The notes: generated from the sequence alone by a model not told the origin. Positions 46,189 to 55,559 are shown, numbered from the stretch's first letter. The stretch: 64,000 bases of DNA from Desertimonas sp963732335 (GCA_963732335.1 CAVSZO010000052.1:62001-126000), one strand, 5' to 3'. Numbers and translations are program-made.

Positions 46189-46690
46189 GGGTCTGGCCTT
46201 CGCCGATCTGCGGATCGTCGCCACCCTTGACCCACAGCACGAGGGTGTTGCCCCACGGGTCGAGGAACGCCGCGTTGAAGCCGTTGAACTCCGCCCAGAA
46301 ATGGTCGCGCCAGAGGATCGTCGCTCCCCGCGCCTCGGCCTCGCCGAGGATGCGGTCGATCGAGTCGTCGTCACTGACGAGGATCCACGTCCGCGTCGCC
46401 CGCCCCTCACGGGAGACGTCGCGCGGCTCCACGCCGTCCGGATCGGGATGTGGTCGGGCGTTGGCGGCGTTGAAGATGCCCATGTGCAGGTTGCCAGTCG
46501 GGCCCTCCGTGCCGTCGTCGAGCAGGAACTTGCCGCCCGGGACGATGCGATGGAACGAGCCGGCGGGGCGCGGCTCGACCTCCCAGCCGAACACGGCGGA
46601 GTAGAACTCGGCGGACGCTTCCGGATCGGTTGACGGGAAGTCGACGAAGATCAAGGTGTTCGGGTAGCCCACAACCCGCGAACCTAGCAA
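46181..46690 (-). CDS. VOC-family (glyoxalase-like) protein 1
   Basis: This is an intact protein of 169 residues: NTLIFVDFPSTDPEASAEFY, FGWEVEPRPAGSFHRIVPGG and the final FNAAFLDPWGNTLVLW. It resembles VOC proteins with a weak or absent first metal ligand. The start may be the VVGYPN position slightly inside. It is the first gene of the four-gene minus-strand operon and faces the GntR gene; GntR-type operator sites lie just upstream of it, so it may belong to the same regulon. Confidence 0.78.
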   Translation of the reverse strand: MLGSRVVGYPNTLIFVDFPSTDPEASAEFYSAVFGWEVEPRPAGSFHRIVPGGKFLLDDGTEGPTGNLHMGIFNAANARPHPDPDGVEPRDVSREGRATRTWILVSDDDSIDRILGEAEARGATILWRDHFWAEFNGFNAAFLDPWGNTLVLWVKGGDDPQIGEGQTRE

Positions 46691-46700
46691 CCCGAACGAC

Positions 46701-46747
46701 GACGGTCAGATGGTCAGACCATCAGCCCGCCGGACCGTCTGACCATC
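46701..46747. promoter_or_regulatory. GntR/FCD-type operator cluster
   Basis: GATGGTCAGACCATC (46709-46723) is a perfect 7-1-7 palindrome. A second site, GACCGTCTGACCATC (46733-46747), matches its right half fully, and a further GGTCAGA half-site starts at 46704. They lie between the divergent VOC operon and the GntR gene. The same core, ATGGTC-T-GACCAT, recurs at 60720-60732. The form (TGGTCxGACCA) fits FCD-type GntR repressors. Confidence 0.7.
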
Positions 46748-46771
46748 GTGCTCCCCGGATACCATCGCCAC

Positions 46772-47500
46772 GTGTCCGCCGTCGAGTCGACGCTGATGTT
46801 CGAGCCGATCGGACGAGAAACGCTCAGTGGACGGATCCGCGAGCAACTCCTTCAACGCATCTCCACTGGGGAGCTGGAACCCGGGGCGCGCATCCCGTCC
46901 GAGCGAGCCCTGTCGGAGCAGTTCCGAGTCGCCCGCACGTCCGTGCGGGAGGCGATCCAAGGGCTCGTTTCGCTCGGGATCATCGAGCGCCGGGGCAACC
47001 GGTCGTTCGTGGCCGAGCGCCTGCCCGATGTCACCCTCACGGCACCCCACGACGATGCCAAGAGCTTCGTCCGCCAGCTCTTCGAGACCCGCCGAACGCT
47101 GGAGCTGCCCATCGTCCGCTTCGCCGCCGACCGCGCCGACGACGACGCCCGCGCCGAGATCGCCGAGGTGGCTCAGCAGTTCCGGTCGGGCATGGGCCTC
47201 GCCGAGTTCCGGCGTCTCGATCGCCGCTTCCACGCCACCATCGCCCGGGCGTGCGGCAACCCGCTGCTCGTCGAGGTCTACGCCAAGGTCCTCGCCCGCC
47301 TGTTCGAGTCCGACGAGTTCGACAGGCTGCTCACCTCGACACGCAATCGCGCCGAGGTGCGCCGCATCGTCGACGCCTCGGCCCGGCACCACGCGGCAAT
47401 CGCCGCGGCGATCGCCGCCGGCGACACCGAGGGCGCCGTTCGCGAAGGCGGCGCCCACCTCGACGCTGTCGAACGCGGCATCGTCGACCGTCTCGTCTAG
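46772..47500 (+). CDS. GntR-family transcriptional regulator with FCD domain
   Basis: This is an intact regulator of about 242 residues. The N-terminal winged helix reads RIREQLLQRISTGELEPGARI then PSERALSEQFRVARTSVREAI, the classic GntR helix-turn-helix. The C-terminal FCD domain keeps the metal residues Asp and His in RLDRRFHATIARACGNPLL and later His in ARHHAAI. It probably represses its own gene and the downstream VOC-cupin-hydantoinase operon, and by operator match the BMP importer at 60763. The start may be GTG 46772, GTG 46748 or ATG 46796. Confidence 0.88.
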   Translation: MSAVESTLMFEPIGRETLSGRIREQLLQRISTGELEPGARIPSERALSEQFRVARTSVREAIQGLVSLGIIERRGNRSFVAERLPDVTLTAPHDDAKSFVRQLFETRRTLELPIVRFAADRADDDARAEIAEVAQQFRSGMGLAEFRRLDRRFHATIARACGNPLLVEVYAKVLARLFESDEFDRLLTSTRNRAEVRRIVDASARHHAAIAAAIAAGDTEGAVREGGAHLDAVERGIVDRLV

Positions 47501-47509
47501 GAGGAATCC

Positions 47510-47985
47510 GTGATCACCGGGATGAACCACGCCGTCTTGTACGTCCGGGACGCTCGTGTCCAGCAGCGCTTCTACGCCGAGGTCCTCGGCTTCTCGACGA
47601 TCACCGCGGACGACGATGGGCGCTTCGTGTTCATGCGCGCCCCGCGCTCGGACAATCACCACGACATCGCCTTCTTCTCGATCGGCGCCGCCGCTGGGCC
47701 GTCGACGGCAGGCCGGTCGAGCGTCGGCCTCTACCACCTTGCCTGGCAGGTGGCGACGATCGAAGACCTGGCGGCGATGCGCGAGCGTCTCGGTGCGGCC
47801 GGAGCGCTCGTCGGAGCCTCCGACCACGGTGCGAGCAAGAGCCTCTACGCCGTCGATCCCGACGGCCTCGAGTTCGAGGTGATGTATCCCGTCCCCGCCG
47901 AGCAGTGGGGCGACGAGGAGCACGAGGCGGTCATCCGTCCCCTCGACCTCGACCGCGAGCTGGAAAGGTTCGGTGGGACGAGTGA
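47510..47985 (+). CDS. VOC-family protein, extradiol-dioxygenase-like
   Basis: This is a protein of about 158 residues. MNHAVLYVRDARVQQRFYAEVLGF provides the first metal His, GLYHLAWQVATIEDL the second, and YAVDPDGLEFEVMYP the Glu. The pattern resembles catechol-2,3-dioxygenase-like proteins. AGGAGG lies before the GTG start. The open frame runs on to 48073, but a natural TGA at 47983-47985, just overlapping the next gene, suggests a one-base error near 47970. It belongs to the GntR-led operon. Confidence 0.75.
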
Positions 47986-48369
47986 CGGAGGGATCTGGCG
48001 AACGAGTACTGCCACTTCTTCGACGACGACGCCTTCGTCGAGACCGACCGGGCCGGCTTCCGCCGCCGGGTGATCACCGGCGAACGCCTGCAGTTGTGCT
48101 TCTGGCGGATCAAGGGCGGTGCCACCGGCTCGTTCCTGCACCACCATCCCGACAACGAGCAACTCGGCATCGTCGTCCGTGGCGCCCTCGACTTCCGCAT
48201 CGGTGAACCGGACGACGAGCGGCGGACGGTGCTCGAGGCCGGCGACGTGTACCTCGCCCCGATGGACGTCTGGCACGGCGATTCCGTGTTCATCGGCGAC
48301 GACGAGTACGGCGAGTGCTGGATCCTCGACGTGTTCGCTCCCCCACGTGACGACCTGTCGGTCCGATGA
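47982..48369 (+). CDS. Cupin-domain protein (frameshifted)
   Basis: The clear part is a single cupin barrel of about 125 residues: FWRIKGGATGSFLHHHPDNEQL holds the His cluster and Glu of motif 1, and GDVYLAPMDVWHGDSV the motif 2 His. The first 25 residues (GIWRNEYCHFFDDDAF-like) are in other frames, needing one or two one-base changes near 47990-48005. The GTG at 47982 overlaps the VOC stop. Small cupins are often isomerases or oxygenases; here it sits in a hydantoinase operon, so it may act on the same compound. Confidence 0.7.
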
Positions 48370-50464
48370 CCGCTCACGATCTTCGGCTCGCTGTCGACAT
48401 CGGCGGCACGTTCACCGACGTCGTGCTCCTCGACGCCACCTCTGGCACGGTCTCCGTCGAGAAGGTGCTGACGACTCCGTCGAACCCGCTCGACGGAGTG
48501 CGCCGCGGCGTCACCCAGCTGCTCCACCAGGCTGGCGTCCGCCCGTCGGACATCACGGCGCCGATCGTCCACGCCACGACGCTCATCACCAACGCCCTCA
48601 TCGAAGGCAAGGCAGGACGCGCTGCGCTGGTGACCACGCAGGGCTTCGGCGACACGCTGCTGATCCGCGACGAGCATCGCTACGACATGTACGACCTGCA
48701 GATCGAGTTCCCGGCTCCCCCGATCCCCCGCGACCTCACGTTCGAGATCGCCGAGCGGGTGCTCGCCACGGGGGTGGTGCATCAGGCGCCGAGCAGCGCC
48801 GATCTCGCCGCCTTGACCGCGGCGATCGTCGCTGCCGACGTCGAAGCCGTCGGCGTCTGCCTGCTCAACTCCTACGTCAACGCCGACAACGAGCGTCGCG
48901 TCGCCGAACACCTGCGCAGCTGAACTCGCCGTTCCCGTCTGCATCTCCGCCGACGTGTCTCCGCAGCTCCGCGAGTACCCACGCATGGTGACCACGGCAT
49001 GCAACGCGGCGACGATGCCGGTGATCGGCCCGTACCTCGACGAGCTGCAGAAGTGGCTCTCCGCCGAGGGGTTCGGGGGCGCCGTGCTGATGATGCTGTC
49101 CAACGGCGGTGTCGTGTCCGCCGACGACGCCGCCCGCGCCCCGATCCGTCTCGTCGAGTCCGGTCCGGCCGCCGGTGCCCTCGCCGGCAGTTGGTTCGCC
49201 AAACGCCTCGGAGAGGAGCGACTGCTGTGCTTCGACATGGGCGGCACGACGGCCAAGGCCTGCCTCGTCGAGCACGGCGAGCCGAGCCTGACCACGTCGT
49301 TCGAGGTCGCCCGCATCTACCGGTTCAAGAAGGGCTCCGGATTTCCCGTGTCCGTCCCGTCGATCGATCTCGTCGAGATCGGTGCCGGCGGCGGATCGAT
49401 CGCCCACACCGACCAGTTCGGCCTGCTCAAGGTCGGCCCGGAGTCCGCAGGCGCCGAGCCGGGGCCGGCGTCGTACGGGCGCGGCGGCACGCAGCCGGCC
49501 GTCACCGACGCCGACGTGGTCCTCGGGCTGCTCGACCCGTCCGCCTTTCTCGGCGGCGACATGCCCCTCGACGGACACGCTGCGGCGGCGGCGATCGACA
49601 CCGTCGGGAGCGCACTCGCCCTCGACACCGTCCAGGCCGCCGCGGGCGTCCACGAGATCGTCAACCAGAACATGGCGGCCGCGGCGAGGATGCACGCCGT
49701 CGAGCACGGCGTCGACCTGCGCGGTGTCGCCGTGCTGGCGTTCGGCGGCGCCGGCCCGGTGCATGCCTGCGGGGTCGCCGAGCTGCTCGACTCCGACCGC
49801 GTCGTGTTCCCGGTCAACGCCAGCGTGCTGTCGGCGTTCGGCACGCTCGTGTCGCCGGTCCGCATCGACCTCGCCCGCTCGATGCCTCGCCGCCTCGACG
49901 CCGTCGACCATGCCGAACGCGACGCGATGCTCGACGAGCTCCGCGACCGAGGGCCGGCGAGTTCTCGCTGCCGCCGGATCGTCTCCCGATGCCGTTCGCT
50001 TCCGCTACGGGATCGATGCTCGCTACGCCGGACAGGGCAACGAGGTCACGGTGTGGGTTGGCAACGGCGAGCACTGGCCGGCGAGCGACGAGGCGGTGAC
50101 GGCAGCCTTCGAAGCCGAGTACCGCCAGATCTTCGGGATGACGATTCCCGACGTCGCCGTCGAAGTGGTGACGTGGCGGCTGTCCGTCACTGCCGAAACC
50201 GGACACGTCGAGCCGGCGCTGGCCGCCACCGGGTCCGGCGCCGAGCCGTTCGCCCGCCGCCCGGTGGTGTTCGAGCGCAACACCGGCGCCGTCGACACGC
50301 CGGTGTTCCACCGCCTCGAGCTCGGCGCCGGAGCGACGTTCGCCGGCCCGGCGATCGTCGAGGAACGCGAGACGACCGCGGTGATCCGCCCAGGATGGTC
50401 GGTCGAGGTCGCCGCCGACGGCAGCCTCATCGCCACGCGCACGAAAGCTCGAGAAGGTCAGTGA
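48366..50464 (+). CDS. hyuA: Hydantoinase/oxoprolinase subunit A (frameshifted)
   Basis: This is a protein of about 698 residues. The N-terminal DIGGTFTDVVL phosphate-binding block and the following HATTLITNALIEG are typical of HyuA/OPLAH. The hydantoinase A core follows: FDMGGTTAKACLV, GAGGGSIAHTD, AEPGPASYGRGG and FGGAGPVHACG. Frame changes near 48919 and 49950 interrupt it, with conserved sequence on both sides. With HyuB it would hydrolyse a hydantoin- or 5-oxoproline-like ring using ATP. The ATG overlaps the cupin stop and the stop overlaps hyuB. Confidence 0.88.
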
Positions 50465-52044
50465 ACCCCTCAGCCGACCAGCTCGCCCTTGATGCGGTGG
50501 AGTTGGAGATCCTCTGGCAGAGCTTGATCGCCACCGTCAACGAGCAGGCCAAGGCGTTGCAACGCTCGGCCTTCAGCCCGATCGTGCGCGAGGCCGGCGA
50601 CCTCGCCAACGCCGTGTTCGACCGCCGCGGGCGGATGGTCGCCCAAGCCGTCACCGGCACACCCGGGCACATCAATTCACTGGCGATGGCGGTGCGCACG
50701 ATCCTCGACGAGTACCCGCTCGACTCGCTCTCGCCCGGCGACGTGCTGATCACCAACGACCCGTACCGCACCGCCGGCCAGCTGCTCGACGTCACGGTGC
50801 TCGTCCCGGTGTGGCGAGACGGCCGCGCCATCGCCGTGTTCGGCTCGACGATCCACCACACCGACGTCGGCGGCTACGGCATCGGCGCCGGCGGTCGCGA
50901 CGTGTTCGAAGAGGGGTTGTGGATCCCCATCGTCAAGTTGATGCGCGGTGGCGAGCGCAACGACGACGTGTGGCGGTTCATCCTCTCCAACGTCCGCCAA
51001 CCCGACCACATGGCCGGCGATCTGCACGCCCAGATGGCCTCCGCCGAGGTCGGCGCCCAGCGCCTTGGTGCCCTGTGCGACCAGCACGGCCTCGACGACA
51101 TCGAGGCGCTCGCCGACGAGATCATCGATCGGTCCAGGGAAGCGACACAGGCGGGCATCCGCGAACTGCCCGCCGGCACGTACCGCGCCGACGCCCTCCT
51201 CGACCTCGCCGACGGCAGCCGCATCGACATCGTCTGCGCCCTCACCGTCGACCCCGTGGCCGGCGAGATCACGGTCGACTACACCGGCAGCTCCGCGGCC
51301 AGCCCGTGGGGCATCAACGTCGTCAAGAACTACACCCACGCCTACACCACGTTCACCGTTCGCTCGGTGCTCAACCCGGAGATCCCCAACAACCACGGCA
51401 GCCTCGAACCGATCAAGGTGATCGCCCCACCCGGCACGATCGTCAACGCCGTGTCGCCGCAGCCGTGCACGGCCCGCCACGTCGTCGGGATGTTTCTGCC
51501 CAACGCCCTGCTCAAGGCGCTCGCCCAGGTGCGCCCGGAGCGCTCGATGGCCGAGGGGTCTGGAGCCGTGTGGACGATGCAGGTCAACGGCAACCACGAC
51601 GACGGCTCGCCGTTCATCACGGCGATGTTCACCTACGCCGGCGGTGTCGGCGCCCGCGCCGCCAAGCCAGGCCTCGACGCCTGCTCGTACCCCACCGGCG
51701 TCGCCGCCGTCCCGATCGAGGTCGTCGAGGCGTCGGCGCCGATCCGTTTCCTCACCAAGGCGCTGCGCAGTGGGTCCGGTGGCGCTGGGGCGCAGACCGG
51801 CGGGCGGGGTCAAACGATCGAGTTCACCGTCGACACGACGCGCCCGTGGCAGCTCAACGCCGTGACGAGCCGGCTGGCCAGCCCGCCCGAGGGCATCTTC
51901 GGCGGCAGCCCGGGAGCTGCCGGGCGGTTCAGCGTCAACGGCGCCGACGTGACCACCCAAGCCCGCTTCACACTGCAGCCCGGCGACGTCGTCCGCCTCG
52001 ACCTCCCTGGCGGGGGCGGCTACGGCGCTAGGGAGGTCAGCTGA
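50461..52044 (+). CDS. hyuB: Hydantoinase/oxoprolinase subunit B
   Basis: This is an intact protein of 527 residues. Family blocks are ILWQSLIATVNEQAKALQRSAFSP, DVLITNDPYRTAGQLLDVTV, GSTIHHTDVGGYGIGAGGRD, then EIPNNHGSLEPIKVIAPPG and the glycine-rich LPGGGGYGAREVS at the end. HyuB forms the catalytic pair with HyuA in ATP-dependent hydantoinases and acetone/acetophenone carboxylase relatives. The GTG start overlaps the hyuA stop by four bases. Its last 8 bp overlap the convergent P-type ATPase frame. Confidence 0.9.
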   Translation: MNPSADQLALDAVELEILWQSLIATVNEQAKALQRSAFSPIVREAGDLANAVFDRRGRMVAQAVTGTPGHINSLAMAVRTILDEYPLDSLSPGDVLITNDPYRTAGQLLDVTVLVPVWRDGRAIAVFGSTIHHTDVGGYGIGAGGRDVFEEGLWIPIVKLMRGGERNDDVWRFILSNVRQPDHMAGDLHAQMASAEVGAQRLGALCDQHGLDDIEALADEIIDRSREATQAGIRELPAGTYRADALLDLADGSRIDIVCALTVDPVAGEITVDYTGSSAASPWGINVVKNYTHAYTTFTVRSVLNPEIPNNHGSLEPIKVIAPPGTIVNAVSPQPCTARHVVGMFLPNALLKALAQVRPERSMAEGSGAVWTMQVNGNHDDGSPFITAMFTYAGGVGARAAKPGLDACSYPTGVAAVPIEVVEASAPIRFLTKALRSGSGGAGAQTGGRGQTIEFTVDTTRPWQLNAVTSRLASPPEGIFGGSPGAAGRFSVNGADVTTQARFTLQPGDVVRLDLPGGGGYGAREVS

Positions 52045-54139
52045 ACGTCGATTTGCGTTCTCCGGGCACGGAGGCCGGACGTACGTTCGCCGTCACAGGC
52101 CGGTGGCGCGCTACTGACTGGCTGAGCCCCATCGATCCGAGTGTTTCCGGCCATCGGAGGGTTTCCGGCCGGGCGTGTGTGCCGGTAACACTCCGGATGT
52201 TCTCGGGTGGCTGGAGATCAACGCGCCGCAACAGTTGGGCATTGAGCGCCACGACGATCGTCGACAGGCTCATCAGGATCGCCCCAACTGCTGGAGACAA
52301 GGTGATCCCTGCCCACGCCAGCGCCCCAGCGGCGAGCGGGATGGCGACGATGTTGTAGCCGGCCGCCCAGGCGAGGTTCTCGACCATCTTGCGGTAGCTG
52401 GCCCGCGACAGGCGGACAACCGCGGCCACGCCCCGAGGGTCGCTGGAGGCCAGGATCACACCGGCTGATTCGATCGCAATGTCGGTGCCTGCGCCGATCG
52501 CCAAACCGACATCGGCACGAGCCAGCGCGGGGGCGTCGTTGACGCCGTCGCCCACCATCGCCACTCTCCGGCCGCGCCGCTGCAGCGCCATCACCGCCTG
52601 ATCCTTGTCCTCCGGGAGGACCTCGGCGAACACCTCGGCGATGCCGAGTTGGCGGCCGACGGCGTCGGCGACCTGACGGGCATCGCCGGTGATCATCGCC
52701 ACGTCGATGCCGAGACTGCGTAGCTCTGCGACGGCGCCGTACGCCTCGGGACGAATCGCGTCCTCCAGAGCGAAGGCACCGACCACCTCTTCGTCGCGCA
52801 CCAGGTAGAGGACTGCCGCGCCACGGCGCTGCCACCCGTCGATGTCGCCGTGCAGTGACTCGGGGACACCGAGGTTGCGTTCGCGCAGCAGCGCCGGGCC
52901 GCCGACGGAGTACGGCGTGCCGTCGACCGATGCCTCGACGCCGCGGCCGGTGAGGGCACGGAAGCCCGTAGCACGGGGAACCGGGCCATCGGCCTGCGCG
53001 GCACTGACGATCGCCTTGGCGAGCGGGTGTTCGCTGTCCGCCTCGACGGCGGCGGCGACACGCAACGCCTCGTCGGCGCCGAGTTCGCCCGCTGCGGCGA
53101 CGCCGGTGACGACATGGGCCCCCTCGGTCAACGTGCCGGTCTTGTCGAACAGCACCGTGCCGACGAGGCGCATCCGCTCGAGGGCGAGTCGGTCCTTGAC
53201 CAGGATGCCGGCCTTCGCCGCGACGGCGGTCGACAAGGCGATGACCAGCGGGATCGCCAACCCGAGGGCGTGCGGGCAGGCGATGACCAAGACCGTGACG
53301 GTCCGCACGACTGCATCGGTCACACTGCCGGCGATCAGCCAGGCAACGAACGTCACCGCACCAGCGGCGGTGGCGATGTAGAAGAGAATGGCGGCGAAGC
53401 GGTCGGCCAGCGCCTGGGCCCGGCTGCGGCTCGACTGGGCGTCGGCGACGAGCCGCTGAATTCCGGCCAAGGCGGTGTCGTCACCGACCGCGTCGACACG
53501 CACGCGGATCGACGAGTCGGTGGACACCGTCCCGGCGACGACGCGGTCGCCTTCAGCCTTCGGCACGGGTCGCGACTCGCCGGTGATCATCGACTCGTCG
53601 AACTCGGCGGTGCCGGCGACGACCACCCCGTCGGCCGGGACTCGGCCACCTGGGCGGACCAGGACGACGTCGCCGACGGACAGTTCATCGAGTTGGACGC
53701 GCCGGAACTCGTCGCCGTCGATCAGCTCTGCATCGTCGGGTAGCAGCTCGGCAAGTGCGGCGAGAGCACCGCGGGCTTGGCCGATCGCCTTCATCTCCTG
53801 CCAGTGACCGAGCAGCATGATCGTGACGAGGAGGGCGAGCTCCCACCAGAACTCGAGGTCGAGCCAGTCGAGGCTGGTGGCCATCGACGCCGCGTAGGCG
53901 ACGGTGATCGCCATCGAGATCAGCAGCATCATCCCCGGCTGCCGGTCGCGGATCTCGGCGAGACCACCGGTCAGGAACGGCCAGCCACCCCACCAGAACA
54001 CGGCCGAACCGAGGACGGGACCGAGCCACGACATCCCCGGGAAGTCGATGGAGTAGTTGAACCAGTCCATGACCATGTCGCTGGTGACGACGAGGGGAAT
54101 CGTCAACAGCAGGCTGATCCAGAAGCGCCGGCGGAACAT
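52037..54139 (-). CDS. CopB-like copper/silver P1B-type ATPase
   Basis: This is a heavy-metal pump of about 700 residues. Motifs with rough positions: TGES (186-189), VIACPHALGL with the CPH metal site in helix 6 (288-290), DKTGTLT with the phosphorylated Asp (332-338) and MVGDGVNDAPAL. CPH instead of CPC marks CopB-type (P1B-3) exporters. A His-rich stretch (HPQHDKHAGH) lies just before ATG 54139 in the same frame, so the real start may be upstream near the operator. The last 55 residues, covering the CGGAGTGTT repeat, look unlike the family, so the true end may be near 52200. Confidence 0.88.
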   Translation of the reverse strand: MFRRRFWISLLLTIPLVVTSDMVMDWFNYSIDFPGMSWLGPVLGSAVFWWGGWPFLTGGLAEIRDRQPGMMLLISMAITVAYAASMATSLDWLDLEFWWELALLVTIMLLGHWQEMKAIGQARGALAALAELLPDDAELIDGDEFRRVQLDELSVGDVVLVRPGGRVPADGVVVAGTAEFDESMITGESRPVPKAEGDRVVAGTVSTDSSIRVRVDAVGDDTALAGIQRLVADAQSSRSRAQALADRFAAILFYIATAAGAVTFVAWLIAGSVTDAVVRTVTVLVIACPHALGLAIPLVIALSTAVAAKAGILVKDRLALERMRLVGTVLFDKTGTLTEGAHVVTGVAAAGELGADEALRVAAAVEADSEHPLAKAIVSAAQADGPVPRATGFRALTGRGVEASVDGTPYSVGGPALLRERNLGVPESLHGDIDGWQRRGAAVLYLVRDEEVVGAFALEDAIRPEAYGAVAELRSLGIDVAMITGDARQVADAVGRQLGIAEVFAEVLPEDKDQAVMALQRRGRRVAMVGDGVNDAPALARADVGLAIGAGTDIAIESAGVILASSDPRGVAAVVRLSRASYRKMVENLAWAAGYNIVAIPLAAGALAWAGITLSPAVGAILMSLSTIVVALNAQLLRRVDLQPPENIRSVTGTHARPETLRWPETLGSMGLSQSVARHRPVTANVRPASVPGERKSTFS
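52135..52198. repeat. CGGAGTGTT-family repeat: two direct units and one inverted unit
   Basis: Two adjacent 18-base units (52135-52152 and 52153-52170) read ATCCGAGTGTTTCCGGCC and ATCGGAGGGTTTCCGGCC. An inverted unit at 52181-52198 reads ATCCGGAGTGTTACCGGC on the minus strand. They match the tandem units at 5435-5468. They lie at the 3' end of the hydantoinase and P-type ATPase genes. Confidence 0.6.
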
Positions 54140-54196
54140 CGCCGGATCGTGACCGGCGTGCTTGTCGTGCTGCGGGTGGTCCTCGTGGATGACTTT

Positions 54197-54221
54197 CAGT
54201 ATACCCCCATGGGGTATACTG
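54197..54221. promoter_or_regulatory. CsoR-like copper operator with divergent -10 boxes
   Basis: CAGTATACCCC (54197-54207) and GGGGTATACTG (54211-54221) form a perfect palindrome with a 3-base centre, matching the ATACCCC/GGGGTAT type bound by CsoR copper repressors. Each end carries TATACT reading outward, a good -10 box for both strands. It directly precedes the copper ATPase gene. No csoR gene is in the window. Confidence 0.75.
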
Positions 54222-54304
54222 GCAGTCGACACCGGCGGCGATGGGTACATTGATCCGCGGTCGGATCTGCGCCCTGCAGACCGCAGACCTGCCAGGGAGG
54301 TGGC

Positions 54305-55537
54305 ATGCCCGAGGCGCTCGTGTTCAACGTGCCCGAGCCGTCGGCGCGTCCGGGTGACGAGGCCGACTTCTCGTACCTCGACGTGCCGCCCGCCGGGTCG
54401 GTGGGCCGTCCCGACGTCGACGTCGATCCGGCCGAGATCCATGACCTCGCTCGATCACTGATCCGCGTCCTCGACGACGAGGGCCAAGCCGTTGGACCGT
54501 GGGCGCCGAACGTCGACGCCAAGGTGCTGCGGGCCGCCCTCGACGCGATGGTGACCACCCGCGTCTACGACGAGCGGATGTTGCGCGCTCAGCGGCAGGG
54601 CAAGACGTCGTTCTACATCTGCTGCACCGGCGAGGAGGCGATCGCCGTCGGCCAGGCCCTCGAGCTCGGCGACCGCGACATGTTCTTCCCGACGTACAGG
54701 CAGCAGGGCTGGTTGATCGCCCGCGGCTGGCCGCTCGTCGACATGATGTGCCAGGTCTACTCCAACGAGCGCGACCGGCTGCACGGCCGTCAACTTCCGG
54801 TGATGTACTCGGCTCGTGATGCCGGGTTCTTCACGATCTCGGGCAACCTCGGCACCCAGTATCCGCAGGCGGTCGGCTGGGCGATGGCGTCGGCGATCAA
54901 GGGCGACACGGCCATCGCCTCGGCGATGATCGGCGAGGGGGCCACCGCCGAAGCCGACTTCCACCACGCTCTGACATTCGCCACGACGTTCCAGGCGCCG
55001 GTGATCCTCAACGTCGTCAACAACCAGTGGGCGATCTCGTCGTTCCAGGCCATCGCCGGTGGCGCCCGGTCGACGTTCGCCGAGCGGGCGATCGGCTACG
55101 GCATCCCGGCGCTCCGCGTCGACGGCAACGACTACCTGGCCGTTGTGGCGGCGACGCGTTGGGCGAGGAAGCGGGCCCGGCGTAATCACGGACCGACACT
55201 GATCGAGTGGGTCACCTATCGGGTCGCCGCCCACTCGACGTCCGACGACCCGTCGCGCTACCGGCCAGCAGACGAGTGGAAGGCGTGGCCGCTCGGCGAT
55301 CCGATCGACCGGCTCGAGCGCCACCTCACCGCCCGCGGCGAGTGGTCCGACGAGGACGGGGCCCGGTTGCGGTCCGACGCGGCCGAGCGGGTGCGTTCGG
55401 CGGCGAAGGAAGCGGAGAGCGCCGGCACGCTGCTCGACGGCCAGCTCCCGAGCGCCAAGAGCATCTTCGAGGATGTCTTCGAGACGATGCCACCGCACCT
55501 CGTCGAGCAGCAGCGACAGCTGGAGAGTGGGCAATGA
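54305..55537 (+). CDS. 2-Oxoacid dehydrogenase E1 component, alpha subunit (branched-chain type)
   Basis: This is an intact protein of 410 residues. The thiamine diphosphate fold shows FYICCTGEEAIAVGQALEL, RDMFFPTYRQQGWLIARGW, MIGEGATAEADFHHALTFA, where GEG takes the place of the usual GDG, and NNQWAISSFQ at the cofactor end. HSTSDDPSRYR is the phosphorylation-loop-like motif of branched-chain E1 alpha. It decarboxylates a 2-oxoacid and reduces the E2 lipoyl group. AGGGAGG precedes the ATG. It heads an E1alpha-E1beta-E2 set with no E3 in the window. Confidence 0.9.
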   Translation: MPEALVFNVPEPSARPGDEADFSYLDVPPAGSVGRPDVDVDPAEIHDLARSLIRVLDDEGQAVGPWAPNVDAKVLRAALDAMVTTRVYDERMLRAQRQGKTSFYICCTGEEAIAVGQALELGDRDMFFPTYRQQGWLIARGWPLVDMMCQVYSNERDRLHGRQLPVMYSARDAGFFTISGNLGTQYPQAVGWAMASAIKGDTAIASAMIGEGATAEADFHHALTFATTFQAPVILNVVNNQWAISSFQAIAGGARSTFAERAIGYGIPALRVDGNDYLAVVAATRWARKRARRNHGPTLIEWVTYRVAAHSTSDDPSRYRPADEWKAWPLGDPIDRLERHLTARGEWSDEDGARLRSDAAERVRSAAKEAESAGTLLDGQLPSAKSIFEDVFETMPPHLVEQQRQLESGQ

Positions 55538-55559
55538 GGATGCTGGTGAGCAGCTCTCT

